The notes under the pieces were generated by a model that saw nothing but the letters and a program-made list of their open reading frames with translations, had not been told where the DNA came from and searched no databases. Shown here piece after piece: positions 8,548 through 17,016 of a DNA stretch of 64,000 nucleotides. Position numbers and translations under genes: made by a program. The DNA is taken from contig JAKVBI010000012.1 of the NCBI GenBank assembly GCA_022447545.1, forward strand, positions 185,254-249,253, read 5' to 3'. The stretch comes from Myxococcota bacterium. Its GTDB lineage: Bacteria; Myxococcota_A; UBA9160; SMWR01. Each line of letters opens with the position of its first letter. The first letter of the stretch is position 1.

Positions 8548-9120
8548 TCAGCCCGGCTCGTCTTTTTCAGGAGCAGGATCTCGCGCTGGGTCATGGGCGT
8601 GTTTCGAATCCAAGGCTTCGATGGCTTCGGCCACGCGTTCGAGTTTCGCATTGAGTGCCTCGATCTCGCTGCGTCGCGGGAGATCGAGAGTTTCGAATAC
8701 GCGCTCCGTGGCTTTTTGGATGCTTTGCTCGAAATCCGGTGCCGCGTAGGCGATCCAGTCGTTGATGCGTGAACCGTCGCGCGAACGCTGAGTCAAGAGC
8801 CGTCGCAAACCCTGGTGCAATTCGTCGAGACTGCCGGACGCATCGGCCAGGCCGCGCTGCAGAGCGTCGTAAAGCGCATCTCCGCCGCGGTCCATGAGGT
8901 CCGAGAGCAGGGTGCTCGAGAGGGATCGGCCCTCGCGCTCGCTGTCCAGCAGGATCTGCGACAAGGTCACTGAGGTGATGTCTTCGCCGGTTTCGTTGTC
9001 GACGACACGTACCTCTTCGTTTGATTCGATGAGTTCGGCAATTCCCTTCAGGGTGATGTACCGACTTGTATCTGTGTTGTATAGCTTGCGGTTCGCGTAG
9101 CGTTTGATCAGGATCGGCAT
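8548..9120 (-). CDS. phaR: PhaR-like polyhydroxyalkanoate synthesis regulator
   Basis: 190 aa. Residues 1-60 (MPILIKRYANRKLYNTDTSR, then YITL and IAELI) are the highly conserved PHB/PHA accumulation regulator DNA-binding domain: K-R-Y-x-N-R-K-L-Y-[ND]-T. The rest is charged and helical, with a coiled-coil-like end (IEALNAKLERVAEAIEALDSK) as in polypeptides that associate with PHA granules. In known cases PhaR represses phasin genes and binds nascent PHA. ATG at 9120 has GGAG upstream; the longer open frame to 9237 has no PhaR homology. It is the last gene of an operon-like run with two ArsA-like ATPases and a small helical protein; 47 nt separate it from the latter. No phaC or phasin is in the window. 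Confidence 0.85.
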   Translation of the reverse strand: MPILIKRYANRKLYNTDTSRYITLKGIAELIESNEEVRVVDNETGEDITSVTLSQILLDSEREGRSLSSTLLSDLMDRGGDALYDALQRGLADASGSLDELHQGLRRLLTQRSRDGSRINDWIAYAAPDFEQSIQKATERVFETLDLPRRSEIEALNAKLERVAEAIEALDSKHAHDPARDPAPEKDEPG

Positions 9121-9167
9121 GTCTTGGGTCTCCGTCGCGGAAGTCTCGGGACGAGGTTTTGCTGCGA

Positions 9168-9635
9168 TCACATTCCGGCGGTTGCGGGATGATTCGAGGT
9201 CGAGGGTTCGGGCGTGGTTCGTATGCCCATCTCCCAAAGCGATTCGCGAACAGCAAGGAACACGCGCAGAACCGTGCGCGCGTTTGGGTCCGTGTGCGCA
9301 CGATTCTCCCAGCGCTTGATCTGTTCGTCCAGGGCTCGGGCGAGATCTGTTCCCAATCTCGAGCCTCGCAGGTCCCAGGGGCGCGCCAGCAGTTCACTCA
9401 ACTCCTCTCCCGCCCGCGCCAGGAGGGTCAGGGGGCCCTTGGCCGCAGGGGGGGCTTCCTCGCTGGCGAGTGCGGCGGCTTCCACGAGATATTGAAGGGC
9501 GGTCAATGCTTCCGAACCCGCTGCTCGGGCGTGCAGTGCCGCCCGATCGAGAGTTTCCTCGAGGGACTCGGGTGTGTCATGGGTAGCATCGCGCGGGTTC
9601 GACCGCGCTCGGCCGGGCTCAAAAGGTTCAGGCAT
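9168..9635 (-). CDS. Hypothetical helical protein in the ArsA-like/PhaR operon
   Basis: 155 aa, not recognised. It is rich in Ala, Glu, Leu and Arg with no signal peptide or membrane segment. The middle (about 28-110) reads as several amphipathic helices, including a phasin-like spacing of Ala/Leu, but there is no clear family motif. The ATG at 9635 overlaps the stop of the upstream ArsA-like gene by 8 nt (ATGCCTGA), which indicates coupled translation. Given the flanking PHA-type regulator it could be a granule-associated or ATPase partner protein; this is inference from context only. Confidence 0.7.
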   Translation of the reverse strand: MPEPFEPGRARSNPRDATHDTPESLEETLDRAALHARAAGSEALTALQYLVEAAALASEEAPPAAKGPLTLLARAGEELSELLARPWDLRGSRLGTDLARALDEQIKRWENRAHTDPNARTVLRVFLAVRESLWEMGIRTTPEPSTSNHPATAGM

Positions 9636-10866
9636 CCGGCTCTTCTCCCGGTCGATGGGGTGTCGGAGCCCCCCGGTTTTCTTCGGGGAGGACCATTCGG
9701 TCGGCGACTTGCGCCAGTCCCGCGAGATTGTGGACGTCCGCGGCGAACTCGGGAATGCGCCCCCAGTAGCGGCCTATCTCCTCGGTTCGCTTACGCAGGA
9801 CGCTTGTCGACGCCTCATCGCGTCTCACGATTTCAGCGTATCTCTTTGCAACTCCAAACGCCGCCCGGGCGGCTTCTTCTGCTGGAAAGTCCGCCCCCGC
9901 TCCGTGCGCCAGTGCGGCAGTCAATTGCTCCAGAGCCAGGGGGGTCTCCTCGAGAACCGTGGGTAGAGCGTTGCTGGATCCCGGCCAATCGTGGATGCGA
10001 TTGACGAGTATCCCATGCAGGGGAACACGGAAGTTTTCCAGTCGGTCGAGAAATTGGACCGACTGCGCGACAGAATCCTCGGCGGGGCCCGTGACCAGAA
10101 CGAAGGAGGCCTCAGGTCCCGTCAGGAGCGACTCGACTCGCTGGGCGCGTTTGCGAAAATCTCCAGACATACCTTCGAAGGCGAGGAGGAACTCGGACAC
10201 GTCTTCCAGGAACCCGAGACCGGTGACGCGCTCGATGGTTTGGAGGGCGCGTTGCGCGCCTCGTTGGAACAGGCGAAGCCCGATGCGACCGGCAGAAAGA
10301 GCGGGGTGGACCAACAATCGAATGATACGGCTGTCGAGAAAATCCACCAGGCGTTGGGGGGCTTCGAGAAAATCGAGAGCGTGTTGCGATGGCGGTGTGT
10401 CGAGAACGATCAGGTCGAACTCGCCGCCCTCGTACAGTTCGTAGACCTTCTCCATGGCGGAATATTCGACGCTGCCTGCCAGTGTCTCCGATGCGTGTTG
10501 GTACAAGGTGTTGGAGAGGATGCGATCCCGTGCTTCGGGCGAACTCGCAAAGCGGGTGATCAGGTCATCGAAGGTTCGCTTCATGTCGAGCATCATCGCC
10601 GAGAGCTTGACGTTGGGTGGAACACCGAATTGGCTCAGGGCGGAAGATGGGATGGGCCGGGGCTGGTTTCCGAGTTCGCCGATGCCCAGCGAGTCGGCGA
10701 GGCGCCGTGCTGGGTCGATGGTGAGGATCAGCGTGTTGCGTCCCCTTCGCGCCGCAGCCAGGCCGAGTGCGGCCGAGACGGTGGTTTTGCCAACTCCGCC
10801 GCATCCCACGCAGACGGCGATGCGGGCCTCGCCCAGGGTCTTCTGAAAGAATTCATCCCGAGTCAC
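9628..10866 (-). CDS. ArsA/Get3-like ATPase, second of a tandem pair (BagB-like)
   Basis: 412 aa SIMIBI-class ATPase. The deviant Walker A is GCGGVGKTT at residues 21-29: the catalytic P-loop lysine is present but the ArsA/MinD signature lysine (usually GKGG) is Cys. Further motifs are LILTIDPARRLADSLG (switch region), LIVLDTPPSQHALDFL (Walker B/switch II) and VTGPAEDSVAQSVQFL. Mycobacterial Get3-like pairs (Rv3679/Rv3680 type) show the same split, with one subunit keeping and one losing the signature lysine. GTG at 10866 overlaps the stop of the partner gene (GTGA). There are no arsenic genes around, so arsenite export is unlikely; a client-protein or storage-granule role is more plausible. 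Confidence 0.85.
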   Translation of the reverse strand: MTRDEFFQKTLGEARIAVCVGCGGVGKTTVSAALGLAAARRGRNTLILTIDPARRLADSLGIGELGNQPRPIPSSALSQFGVPPNVKLSAMMLDMKRTFDDLITRFASSPEARDRILSNTLYQHASETLAGSVEYSAMEKVYELYEGGEFDLIVLDTPPSQHALDFLEAPQRLVDFLDSRIIRLLVHPALSAGRIGLRLFQRGAQRALQTIERVTGLGFLEDVSEFLLAFEGMSGDFRKRAQRVESLLTGPEASFVLVTGPAEDSVAQSVQFLDRLENFRVPLHGILVNRIHDWPGSSNALPTVLEETPLALEQLTAALAHGAGADFPAEEAARAAFGVAKRYAEIVRRDEASTSVLRKRTEEIGRYWGRIPEFAADVHNLAGLAQVADRMVLPEENRGAPTPHRPGEEPDA

Positions 10867-11831
10867 GTCTCGATTCCCGTGAGGGGTTCGATGAGTCTTT
10901 CGAGATCTTGAATCCTGCCTGCGCCTCCGGAGAGTTGGGGCAACGGCACGATGGGAAGACCCGTCCGGCGGCGAATCGCTGCCAGGTGGTGCTGGTTGAG
11001 CGCATGACGTGAAGTGGCCCATTTGGCGCAATCTGCGAGGATTCGTGGGTCGGGGAAGCAGGCGTCCGGCGGTGGCTCGATTCGTCGCAGGTGGTCTTCC
11101 AATTCGGAGATGCCCGAGGGCAGAGGATCGGGTGAAACGCGATTGACCACGACTCGATCGATGCAGACACCGGTCTGCTCGGTCAGGCGGGACACCAGTT
11201 CGGCGGTCTCCATCACCGGCAGCTCCTCGGCCAATGCCACGGGCAACAGGACGCAGCGCTCAGGGTCACGGATCAGGGCTTCCACGCGTTCCGCGTTGCG
11301 GCGAAGGGGGCCAGCTCGCACCGCCGCGACGGCCACACGCGGAGCGTCGAGGAAGGTCACGCCGTGGCCGGTCGCCGGTGCGTCGACCACGATCAGATCG
11401 TGGAGGGGGCGACCGTCTGTGTCGGTCATCTGTTCCAGGTGCCAGATCTTTCCCAGGGTGATGAGCGCTCGCCATCCCGGCGCGGCGTTCATCATCTGTC
11501 GAAATGCCGTGTTCTCGACGACCGTTCGTACGACGGATGTCACCCCGAGCTGGATGCCCAGATACTCGGTCAGGGCTTCAAAGGGGTCGATCTTCATGCA
11601 GGTGATGCCTGTCGAGACGACCCGCCCGGCATAGCCGACGGGCTGCGAGTCGCTTCCCAGCAGACGAGGGCACTGCTCATCCCGGCCGACTTCCACCAGC
11701 AACACCCGCTGGCCTGCTCGGGCACCTCCCAGGGCGAGACTGGTCGCCACGGTGGTTTTTCCGGTGCCGCCCTTGCCCGTGACGACGATCAGGCGTCTTG
11801 CCAGCAGCCTACGCGCAGGCTCGTGAGACAA
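10863..11831 (-). CDS. ArsA/Get3-like ATPase, first of a tandem pair (BagA-like)
   Basis: 322 aa from a TTG at 11831 preceded by GGAG; the frame is open to another TTG at 11885, but the extra N-terminus is Arg/Pro-rich and unlikely. The deviant Walker A GKGGTGKTT (residues 19-27) keeps the signature lysine K20. The VEVGRDEQCPRLLG segment follows where ArsA has switch I, then LIVVDAPATGHGVTFLDAP as switch II. A central stretch of about 80 residues (EYLGIQLGVTSVVRTVVENTAF) is less conserved, as in Get3 homologues where it forms the client-binding helices. It is the promoter-proximal gene of the ArsA-ArsA-hypothetical-PhaR set and diverges from the MJ0042 gene. Confidence 0.85.
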   Translation of the reverse strand: MSHEPARRLLARRLIVVTGKGGTGKTTVATSLALGGARAGQRVLLVEVGRDEQCPRLLGSDSQPVGYAGRVVSTGITCMKIDPFEALTEYLGIQLGVTSVVRTVVENTAFRQMMNAAPGWRALITLGKIWHLEQMTDTDGRPLHDLIVVDAPATGHGVTFLDAPRVAVAAVRAGPLRRNAERVEALIRDPERCVLLPVALAEELPVMETAELVSRLTEQTGVCIDRVVVNRVSPDPLPSGISELEDHLRRIEPPPDACFPDPRILADCAKWATSRHALNQHHLAAIRRRTGLPIVPLPQLSGGAGRIQDLERLIEPLTGIET

Positions 11832-11981
11832 AACGGCTCTCCGCGGCTGCGATCGCAGCGGGCGATCGGCGGGCGCGACCCTCAAGCTTCAGCCTGGCCG
11901 CACCGAAACGAAGCATGGGTTCGAATTCGCCGGGCAGGCTAGCACACACGGCCCCCGGTCTGGCGTGGGGAGGCGGCGCGT

Positions 11982-13160
11982 TTGATCGTTACGTGCAGGC
12001 AGTGTGACACGCGTTTTCAGCTCGCGGATGAGCGCATCCCCACGGGCGGGCTCCGAGTCTGCTGCTCCGTATGCAGGCACACGTTCGAAATCAGGGGGTC
12101 CGTAGACTCCGGGGAGTCAAACCCGACCCAGCGGGTGAAGGCACCCGAACTGGAGCGTCCTGCTGCTCTCGATGGACCCGACGCCCGAGCGCCGGAGGCA
12201 GACGAAGCGAGGACCGTTGCGGATTCCCAGCGTTTGGAACTCGGCGAGGGGAGAACCTCCGAGGAGAGCGATTGGGAATTCAACGCCCCGACCCCGCCTC
12301 TGCGGACTGAGACCGAATCCGAGGACGCGCTGGCCGCGTCCGATGCCACCCAGGGCTTTCAGGTGCCGCAGCGTTCGGGCTCCCGCGACGAAACCCTCGA
12401 CCACTGGTTGGATACGCAAGACCCTCTGGCAAACGCGACTCCATCCCTCGCTGCCAACACGGCCTGGGAAACCGAGACCCTGTTCGAATCCCCCGAGTCG
12501 ACACCCGAGTCCTCCCTTCCCCGGGTTGAAACTCGGGTCCAAACCGATGCGGAAACCGATCTCGAAACCGATCTCGAAGCTCCCGAGCCCGAAATGTCGT
12601 CACCGCCATCGCGGATCTTCAGCCCGAGCGTAGAACCACCAACCGAGGAATTGATTCCCTCCGTTGAGCTGTCGCGCCCGTTTGTCCGTGCGGGCAATGT
12701 CCTGGGCTGGCTGTGTGTTGCTCTACTGGTCATCACAGCCCTGGCGAGGGGGGTCGCGGAACCCCTCTGGCAGGCAGTCTTTCCCTCACGGGGGGTGGGG
12801 GGCGAAATGGGAGGCCTTCTCGAAGGCGAATGGATTCCCGATTCGAGTGGACACCCGGTCTACCGGGTGACCGGTCGATCTTCTCAACCGCCCGGTGTCG
12901 CGGCGGGCCAGACCGCTGTGGCAACTCTCCAACTTCTGGATGCCTCGGGTCGACGCGTGGGAACACCTGTGATCGCTCGCGAGGACAGTGGATCCGAGGG
13001 GTCGTGGAACTTCCAGGCGGTCCTCCCCGAGGTACCCGCTGACGCGGTCTTCTACCGCCTGGAGTGGACGGTTCCCCAGGAAAGTCCCCGAAAATCCCAG
13101 GACCCGATGCCGCCGACCCTGGCGGCTTCCGCATTCAAGAGGTGGGGTTCTCGTCGCTGA
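11982..13160 (+). CDS. MJ0042-type zinc-ribbon protein with single membrane helix (DUF3426-like)
   Basis: 392 aa. The N-terminus is the MJ0042 zinc ribbon: C5-x2-C8 and the C27/C28-x3-C31 pair, with the typical [18 protein letters not shown] start. An acidic, low-complexity linker of about 190 residues follows (Glu/Asp/Thr/Pro, including ETDLETDLE repeats). Then come one transmembrane helix (239-258) and a periplasmic beta-rich domain (about 275-370) like DUF3426. This architecture is common in deltaproteobacteria and Myxococcota; its function is unknown. The TTG start at 11982 has GGAGG 9 nt upstream and places the first Cys at residue 5. The 3' end overlaps tatA tail-to-tail by 26 bp. Confidence 0.85.
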   Translation: MIVTCRQCDTRFQLADERIPTGGLRVCCSVCRHTFEIRGSVDSGESNPTQRVKAPELERPAALDGPDARAPEADEARTVADSQRLELGEGRTSEESDWEFNAPTPPLRTETESEDALAASDATQGFQVPQRSGSRDETLDHWLDTQDPLANATPSLAANTAWETETLFESPESTPESSLPRVETRVQTDAETDLETDLEAPEPEMSSPPSRIFSPSVEPPTEELIPSVELSRPFVRAGNVLGWLCVALLVITALARGVAEPLWQAVFPSRGVGGEMGGLLEGEWIPDSSGHPVYRVTGRSSQPPGVAAGQTAVATLQLLDASGRRVGTPVIAREDSGSEGSWNFQAVLPEVPADAVFYRLEWTVPQESPRKSQDPMPPTLAASAFKRWGSRR

Positions 13161-13332
13161 CTTCGTCCTTGGCAGGAGTGACGTCGATTTCGTCCTTGCC
13201 CGCCAGGCCCGCCTTGAAGTTGGTGATGGCTTTGCCCACACCCGACCCCAGTTCCGGGAGTCGGCGGGCGCCGAACAAAATCACCACGATCGCGAGAACG
13301 ATGAACAGTTCTGTGGGCCCGATGCCGAACAT
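13135..13332 (-). CDS. tatA: Sec-independent protein translocase subunit TatA
   Basis: 65 aa. It has one N-terminal membrane helix ([20 protein letters not shown]), the FG hinge ([10 protein letters not shown]), an amphipathic helix ([15 protein letters not shown]) and an acidic tail, which is the full TatA/E layout. It oligomerises to form the pore of the twin-arginine translocase in the inner membrane. The ATG at 13332 has GAGG about 8 nt upstream; earlier in-frame codons do not add Tat-like sequence. It stands alone here, without tatB or tatC. Its end overlaps the MJ0042 gene on the opposite strand by 26 bp. Confidence 0.93.
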   Translation of the reverse strand: MFGIGPTELFIVLAIVVILFGARRLPELGSGVGKAITNFKAGLAGKDEIDVTPAKDEVSDENPTS

Positions 13333-13564
13333 GTGAGGTGCCTCGTGGGGCGTTGTTTTGTGGTGCCGGAGCCCCTTGTGGGATCTCTCGCGGGCTGAAC
13401 CCGGGTAGCCGCTTCGGAGGCCATCGCCCGGGAGCAACCTTTCGAGGGGCCTACCTCGGGGAATCGTACGCCGGCGAAATCCGAGGGGGACCCGCCCCAC
13501 AGGGTGCCTGTCCGCTTTACGTTGTCAACCCGATCTCTCGGCGGGGGGCGGCTACACTGCGTCC

Positions 13565-14905
13565 ATGGCAGTTTTCAAGGCTTACGACATACGCGGTGTG
13601 GTTCCGGACGAACTCGATGCGGCCCTGGCCCATAAAATTGGTCGGGCCGTGGCGCGTTTCATCGCGAGTGGTCCCCTCGCTGTGGGCCGAGACGCCCGCG
13701 TGTCTTCTCCCGAGATGTTCGACTCTCTCGTGCGCGGAATCCGCGAGGAGGGCATCGACGTCGTCGACCTGGGGCTGGTGTCGACGCCCATGCTGTATTT
13801 CGGCGTGGATGACCTCGGGCTGGCCGGAGGCATCATGATCACAGCCTCTCACAACCCACCGCAATACAACGGCTTCAAGGTCTGCCGTGAACACGCCATA
13901 CCGATCGGAGAGGCCAGCGGTCTGCGCGAGATCGAGGCGTTGAGCGCGCAGGTGGCGAGCGATCCCCCGGCAGAACGTCTCGGAGATGTGCGGAGTCGAG
14001 ATGTGAGGGAAGGGTATGTAGAGCACGTCCTTGCGATGGGCACACAGCGACCTTCTTTGCGTGTTGCCATCGATTGTGGCAATGGGATGGCTTCCGTGGG
14101 TCTCCTGCCTCTGCTCGATCGGCTCGATCTGGACGTAGAACCGCTGTACTTCGAACCCGATGGTTCCTTTCCCAACCACGAAGCCGACCCGCTGAAACAG
14201 GAGAATCTGCGAGATGTCTCCGAGGCCGTGAAGCGTACGGGTGCGGCATTTGGCGTGGCTTTCGACGGGGATGGCGATCGAGCCGTTTTCGTGGACGAGA
14301 CCGGTGAGCCTGTTCCCTCGGATCTGTTCACCGCATTGATCGCTCCGTATCAACTTGCTCGGAACCCGGGAGGCCGCGTCCTCTACGATCTTCGTTCGAG
14401 CCGTGTGACGGCCGAGGAGATCGAAGCGGCAGGCGGCGTCCCCGAGATGTGCCGCGTGGGTCATTCCTTCGTCAAGGCGAGGATGCGGGAGGTCGGTGCA
14501 ATCTTCGCGGGAGAACTGTCGGGACACATGTACTTCCGCTTTTCCGACACTCTGGTGGCCGACGATGGAACGGCTGCGTTCGTGGCGTTGCTCGATGTTC
14601 TGGGAGGCGACTCCCGTCCCCTTTCCGAGTTGGTGGCACCACTGCGGCGCTATTCCGCAAGTGGTGAGATCAATCGAAAGGTTGGGGACATTCCGAGCGT
14701 GCTGGAGGCCTTTCGCGCCGAACATGCCGGTGCCGAGATCTCCGAACTCGACGGCTTGTTGGTGCGCTACAGCGACTGGTGGTTCAACCTGCGTCCCTCG
14801 AATACCGAGCCCGTGCTGCGTCTGAATCTCGAGGCCGATACTCGGGAGAAGATGGAAGCGATGCGAGACGAAGTGCTCGCGCGCATCGAGTCCCACTCGT
14901 CCTGA
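13565..14905 (+). CDS. Phosphomannomutase/phosphoglucomutase
   Basis: 446 aa alpha-D-phosphohexomutase interconverting mannose-6-P/mannose-1-P or glucose-6-P/glucose-1-P for sugar-nucleotide synthesis. Domain 1 has KAYDIRG (5-11) and the phosphoserine loop TASHNP with S95. The Mg site DGDGDR is at 234-239. A GELSGHMYF segment supplies the sugar-binding loop; E-x-S-G-H with FRDT-like FSDT nearby is typical of ManB/AlgC-type bifunctional enzymes. The C-terminal phosphate loop is RPSNTEPVLRL. All catalytic elements are intact. Convergent with the DsbA-like lipoprotein gene, 18 bp apart. ManB versus Pgm specificity cannot be settled from sequence alone. Confidence 0.92.
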   Translation: MAVFKAYDIRGVVPDELDAALAHKIGRAVARFIASGPLAVGRDARVSSPEMFDSLVRGIREEGIDVVDLGLVSTPMLYFGVDDLGLAGGIMITASHNPPQYNGFKVCREHAIPIGEASGLREIEALSAQVASDPPAERLGDVRSRDVREGYVEHVLAMGTQRPSLRVAIDCGNGMASVGLLPLLDRLDLDVEPLYFEPDGSFPNHEADPLKQENLRDVSEAVKRTGAAFGVAFDGDGDRAVFVDETGEPVPSDLFTALIAPYQLARNPGGRVLYDLRSSRVTAEEIEAAGGVPEMCRVGHSFVKARMREVGAIFAGELSGHMYFRFSDTLVADDGTAAFVALLDVLGGDSRPLSELVAPLRRYSASGEINRKVGDIPSVLEAFRAEHAGAEISELDGLLVRYSDWWFNLRPSNTEPVLRLNLEADTREKMEAMRDEVLARIESHSS

Positions 14906-14923
14906 GATGGATGGAGCCTGCCC

Positions 14924-15982
14924 TCAACCCTCGTCGGGTGGTGCGGCAAGGGCGGCATCGATGATGCGTACGAACTCCTCCTCGGGCCGCGCGCCCGAGA
15001 TCAGTCGGCCGTCGATCACGAAGGCTGGAGTGCCCGAGATCCCCGCGTTGCGAGCTGCCTCCTGGTCACGGGTCACCGCCTCACGAGTTTCGGGTGCCAC
15101 CAGGCAGGCGTTGAATGCGTCCATGTCCAGCTCCAGATCGACCGCGAATTGCAGTAGGTCGGCATCCGTCAGCTGGCGATTGTTCTCGAAAACCAGGTCG
15201 TGGTAGGCCCAGAACTCTCCCTGGGCGTCAGCACACACCGAGGCTTCGGCTGCGGGACGAGCGCGAGAGTGGTTCGGCAGGGGGAGGTGACGGTAGACGA
15301 GACGAACCTCATCGGGGTATCGCGCGAGCACGGCGTCGAGGACGGGGATCGCGCGTTGGCAGAAGGGGCATTGGAAGTCACTGAACTCGATGATCGTCAC
15401 CGAGGCTCCCTCGGGGCCTTTCGAAGGTCCCTCGGCCGCCACATTGATTCGGACAGGCTCGAGCAGGATGCGCACGCCCGCCTTTTCGCGGAGCTTTTCG
15501 ATCACTTCGCCCGAAAGTCGGGATTGAAGGAAGAGCCGAATCCGGGGTGCGATCTCTTCGAAGGTGGCGCCACCCATCTGGCTCTTGTTCGCCTCGTAAA
15601 ACGCCACGACCTCGGCTTCATCGACTCCCCCGAGTTCTTCGACCTCGCTCTCGAATAATTCGTCAGCGCTGAGGTTTTGCTTGGCCGAGGCCTCACTGAT
15701 GACGCGCTCGTCGATCATGTCTTCGAGAGACCTCGAGCGAAGCTCGTAGAGTTGGGAAGGATTGCGTCCCCGGGTCTCCTGATTGAAGAGGTCTTCACGG
15801 ATCCAGTCGTCGAGTTCCCCCTGTGTGAGGGTCTTGCCGTTGACGACGGCGACCCCTTGATCGGCTCCGGGCTCCGTGTCGCTTCGTTTGGCTGATTGAG
15901 AGCCGCTCTGACACCCCATGAGGCAACCGAGCAGGAGCGCGACGGTCCATTGAAGGGAACCCCGGGTCGAGTTGGAAACCAT
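14924..15982 (-). CDS. Lipoprotein with SurA-like N-terminal region fused to a DsbA-like thioredoxin domain
   Basis: 352 aa. It has a signal peptide and lipobox LMGC with C24 as the lipidated Cys. Residues about 40-165 (VNGKTLTQGELDDWIRED, then LEDMIDERVISEASAK) resemble the helical SurA/PpiC N-terminal chaperone domain, but no rotamase domain follows. Residues about 180-350 are a DSBA-like thioredoxin fold with CPFC at 205-208 and the cis-Pro loop GTPAF (GISGTPAFVIDG). It is probably a periplasmic or outer-membrane-attached thiol oxidase/isomerase that captures unfolded clients with its helical arm. Such fusions occur in Myxococcota-type genomes. Monocistronic and convergent with the phosphomannomutase gene. 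Confidence 0.82.
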   Translation of the reverse strand: MVSNSTRGSLQWTVALLLGCLMGCQSGSQSAKRSDTEPGADQGVAVVNGKTLTQGELDDWIREDLFNQETRGRNPSQLYELRSRSLEDMIDERVISEASAKQNLSADELFESEVEELGGVDEAEVVAFYEANKSQMGGATFEEIAPRIRLFLQSRLSGEVIEKLREKAGVRILLEPVRINVAAEGPSKGPEGASVTIIEFSDFQCPFCQRAIPVLDAVLARYPDEVRLVYRHLPLPNHSRARPAAEASVCADAQGEFWAYHDLVFENNRQLTDADLLQFAVDLELDMDAFNACLVAPETREAVTRDQEAARNAGISGTPAFVIDGRLISGARPEEEFVRIIDAALAAPPDEG

Positions 15983-16172
15983 GTTCAGTACCTCGTGGGC
16001 TTCGTGCTCGTATCAGCTCGAAGCGATGGGTGTACGGGGGAGACGAAGCGGGCGGTCGGGTCTGGAGCCCCTTAGGGCCCAGTGTAGTATATGCAGCGGT
16101 TTGTTCAGCCGAGCATGCAATGGCAATCCTCGCGCAGGGGTGTCGCGCATTGCGCCAGGCAAGAGGTGAAGC

Positions 16173-16997
16173 GTGGCCCCGTTTGACGAGCGGAACGGAT
16201 CTCTGACTCAGGGGGTCGGTTTTCTTCTGGAAGCAGTGGGGATGCTTCGTCGCGAGCGGAGGCTGTGGCTGCTGGCCATCGTCCCGGTGTTGCTTTCTTT
16301 CACCAGTTTCGTCATCGCGGTGACACTGATCATCGGCCATGCCAGTGAAATCCATCAGCTGGCGGCGGGCTGGCTGCCGGCACCCGACGCCGAGCGTTGG
16401 TACGAGTGGCTGTGGGTCGGGCCGGCGCTGGCGTTACTGCGAGTCGCCGGATGGCTGCTGTTCCTGCTGCTGTCGGCCCTCTACCTGATCGCCGCGTACC
16501 TGGTGGCGAGTCTTCTCGCTGCGCCCTTCCACGATCTGCTGTCACTGCGGGTCGAGCAACTTTGTCACACGACGTCGGAGGCGGTGGAATCGTCAGGGCC
16601 GGTGGGATGGGCGACGGATACGGTGCGCTCTCTGTGGGAAGAGGCGAAGAAGCTCGCATTTTTCGCGTCCATCGTGGTTCCACTGGGCGTGGTGGGGTTC
16701 GTATTACCCGGTGCTCAGGTCATCACGGGCCCGCTCGTTCTGGGCTTCACTGTCTTGTTCCTGCCCCTCGATTACGCCAGCTATTCCCTCGACCGGCGGG
16801 GAGTGGGTTTTCCGGCTCGACGGCGCTGGGTCCTCGACCATCTGCCACTGATGACGGGTTTCGGTGGAGCCGCCGTGGGCAGTCTGGCAGTGCCCGGTCT
16901 CAACTTTCTGGCGATGCCCGTATTGGTGGTGGGCGGTACCCTGCTGGCCATTCGCAAGGGTCCGCACCTGGACCGTGACGAGGCGACTTCCCGATAA
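16173..16997 (+). CDS. EI24/CysZ-like integral membrane protein
   Basis: 274 aa with four to six hydrophobic segments. There are paired helices around 33-53 and 90-118, a re-entrant-like region 160-190, and a C-terminal pair around 240-262. The pattern LPLDYASYSLDRRG-x-F followed by RRWVLDHLPLMTGFGGA is the conserved core of the EI24 (PF07264) family to which the sulfate transporter CysZ belongs. No cys genes are nearby, so sulfate transport is only one possibility. GTG at 16173 is preceded by an AAGAGGTG ribosome-binding site. The gene diverges from the DsbA-like lipoprotein and converges on the hydrolase with an 18-nt gap. Confidence 0.78.
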   Translation: MAPFDERNGSLTQGVGFLLEAVGMLRRERRLWLLAIVPVLLSFTSFVIAVTLIIGHASEIHQLAAGWLPAPDAERWYEWLWVGPALALLRVAGWLLFLLLSALYLIAAYLVASLLAAPFHDLLSLRVEQLCHTTSEAVESSGPVGWATDTVRSLWEEAKKLAFFASIVVPLGVVGFVLPGAQVITGPLVLGFTVLFLPLDYASYSLDRRGVGFPARRRWVLDHLPLMTGFGGAAVGSLAVPGLNFLAMPVLVVGGTLLAIRKGPHLDRDEATSR

Positions 16998-17016
16998 CGG
17001 GTTCGCCAGGGCCTCT

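Noticed and set aside
9628-11831. Arsenite-export (ars) operon
   Set aside because: No arsB, arsR, arsC or arsD nearby; the tandem arrangement fits Get3-like pairs better.
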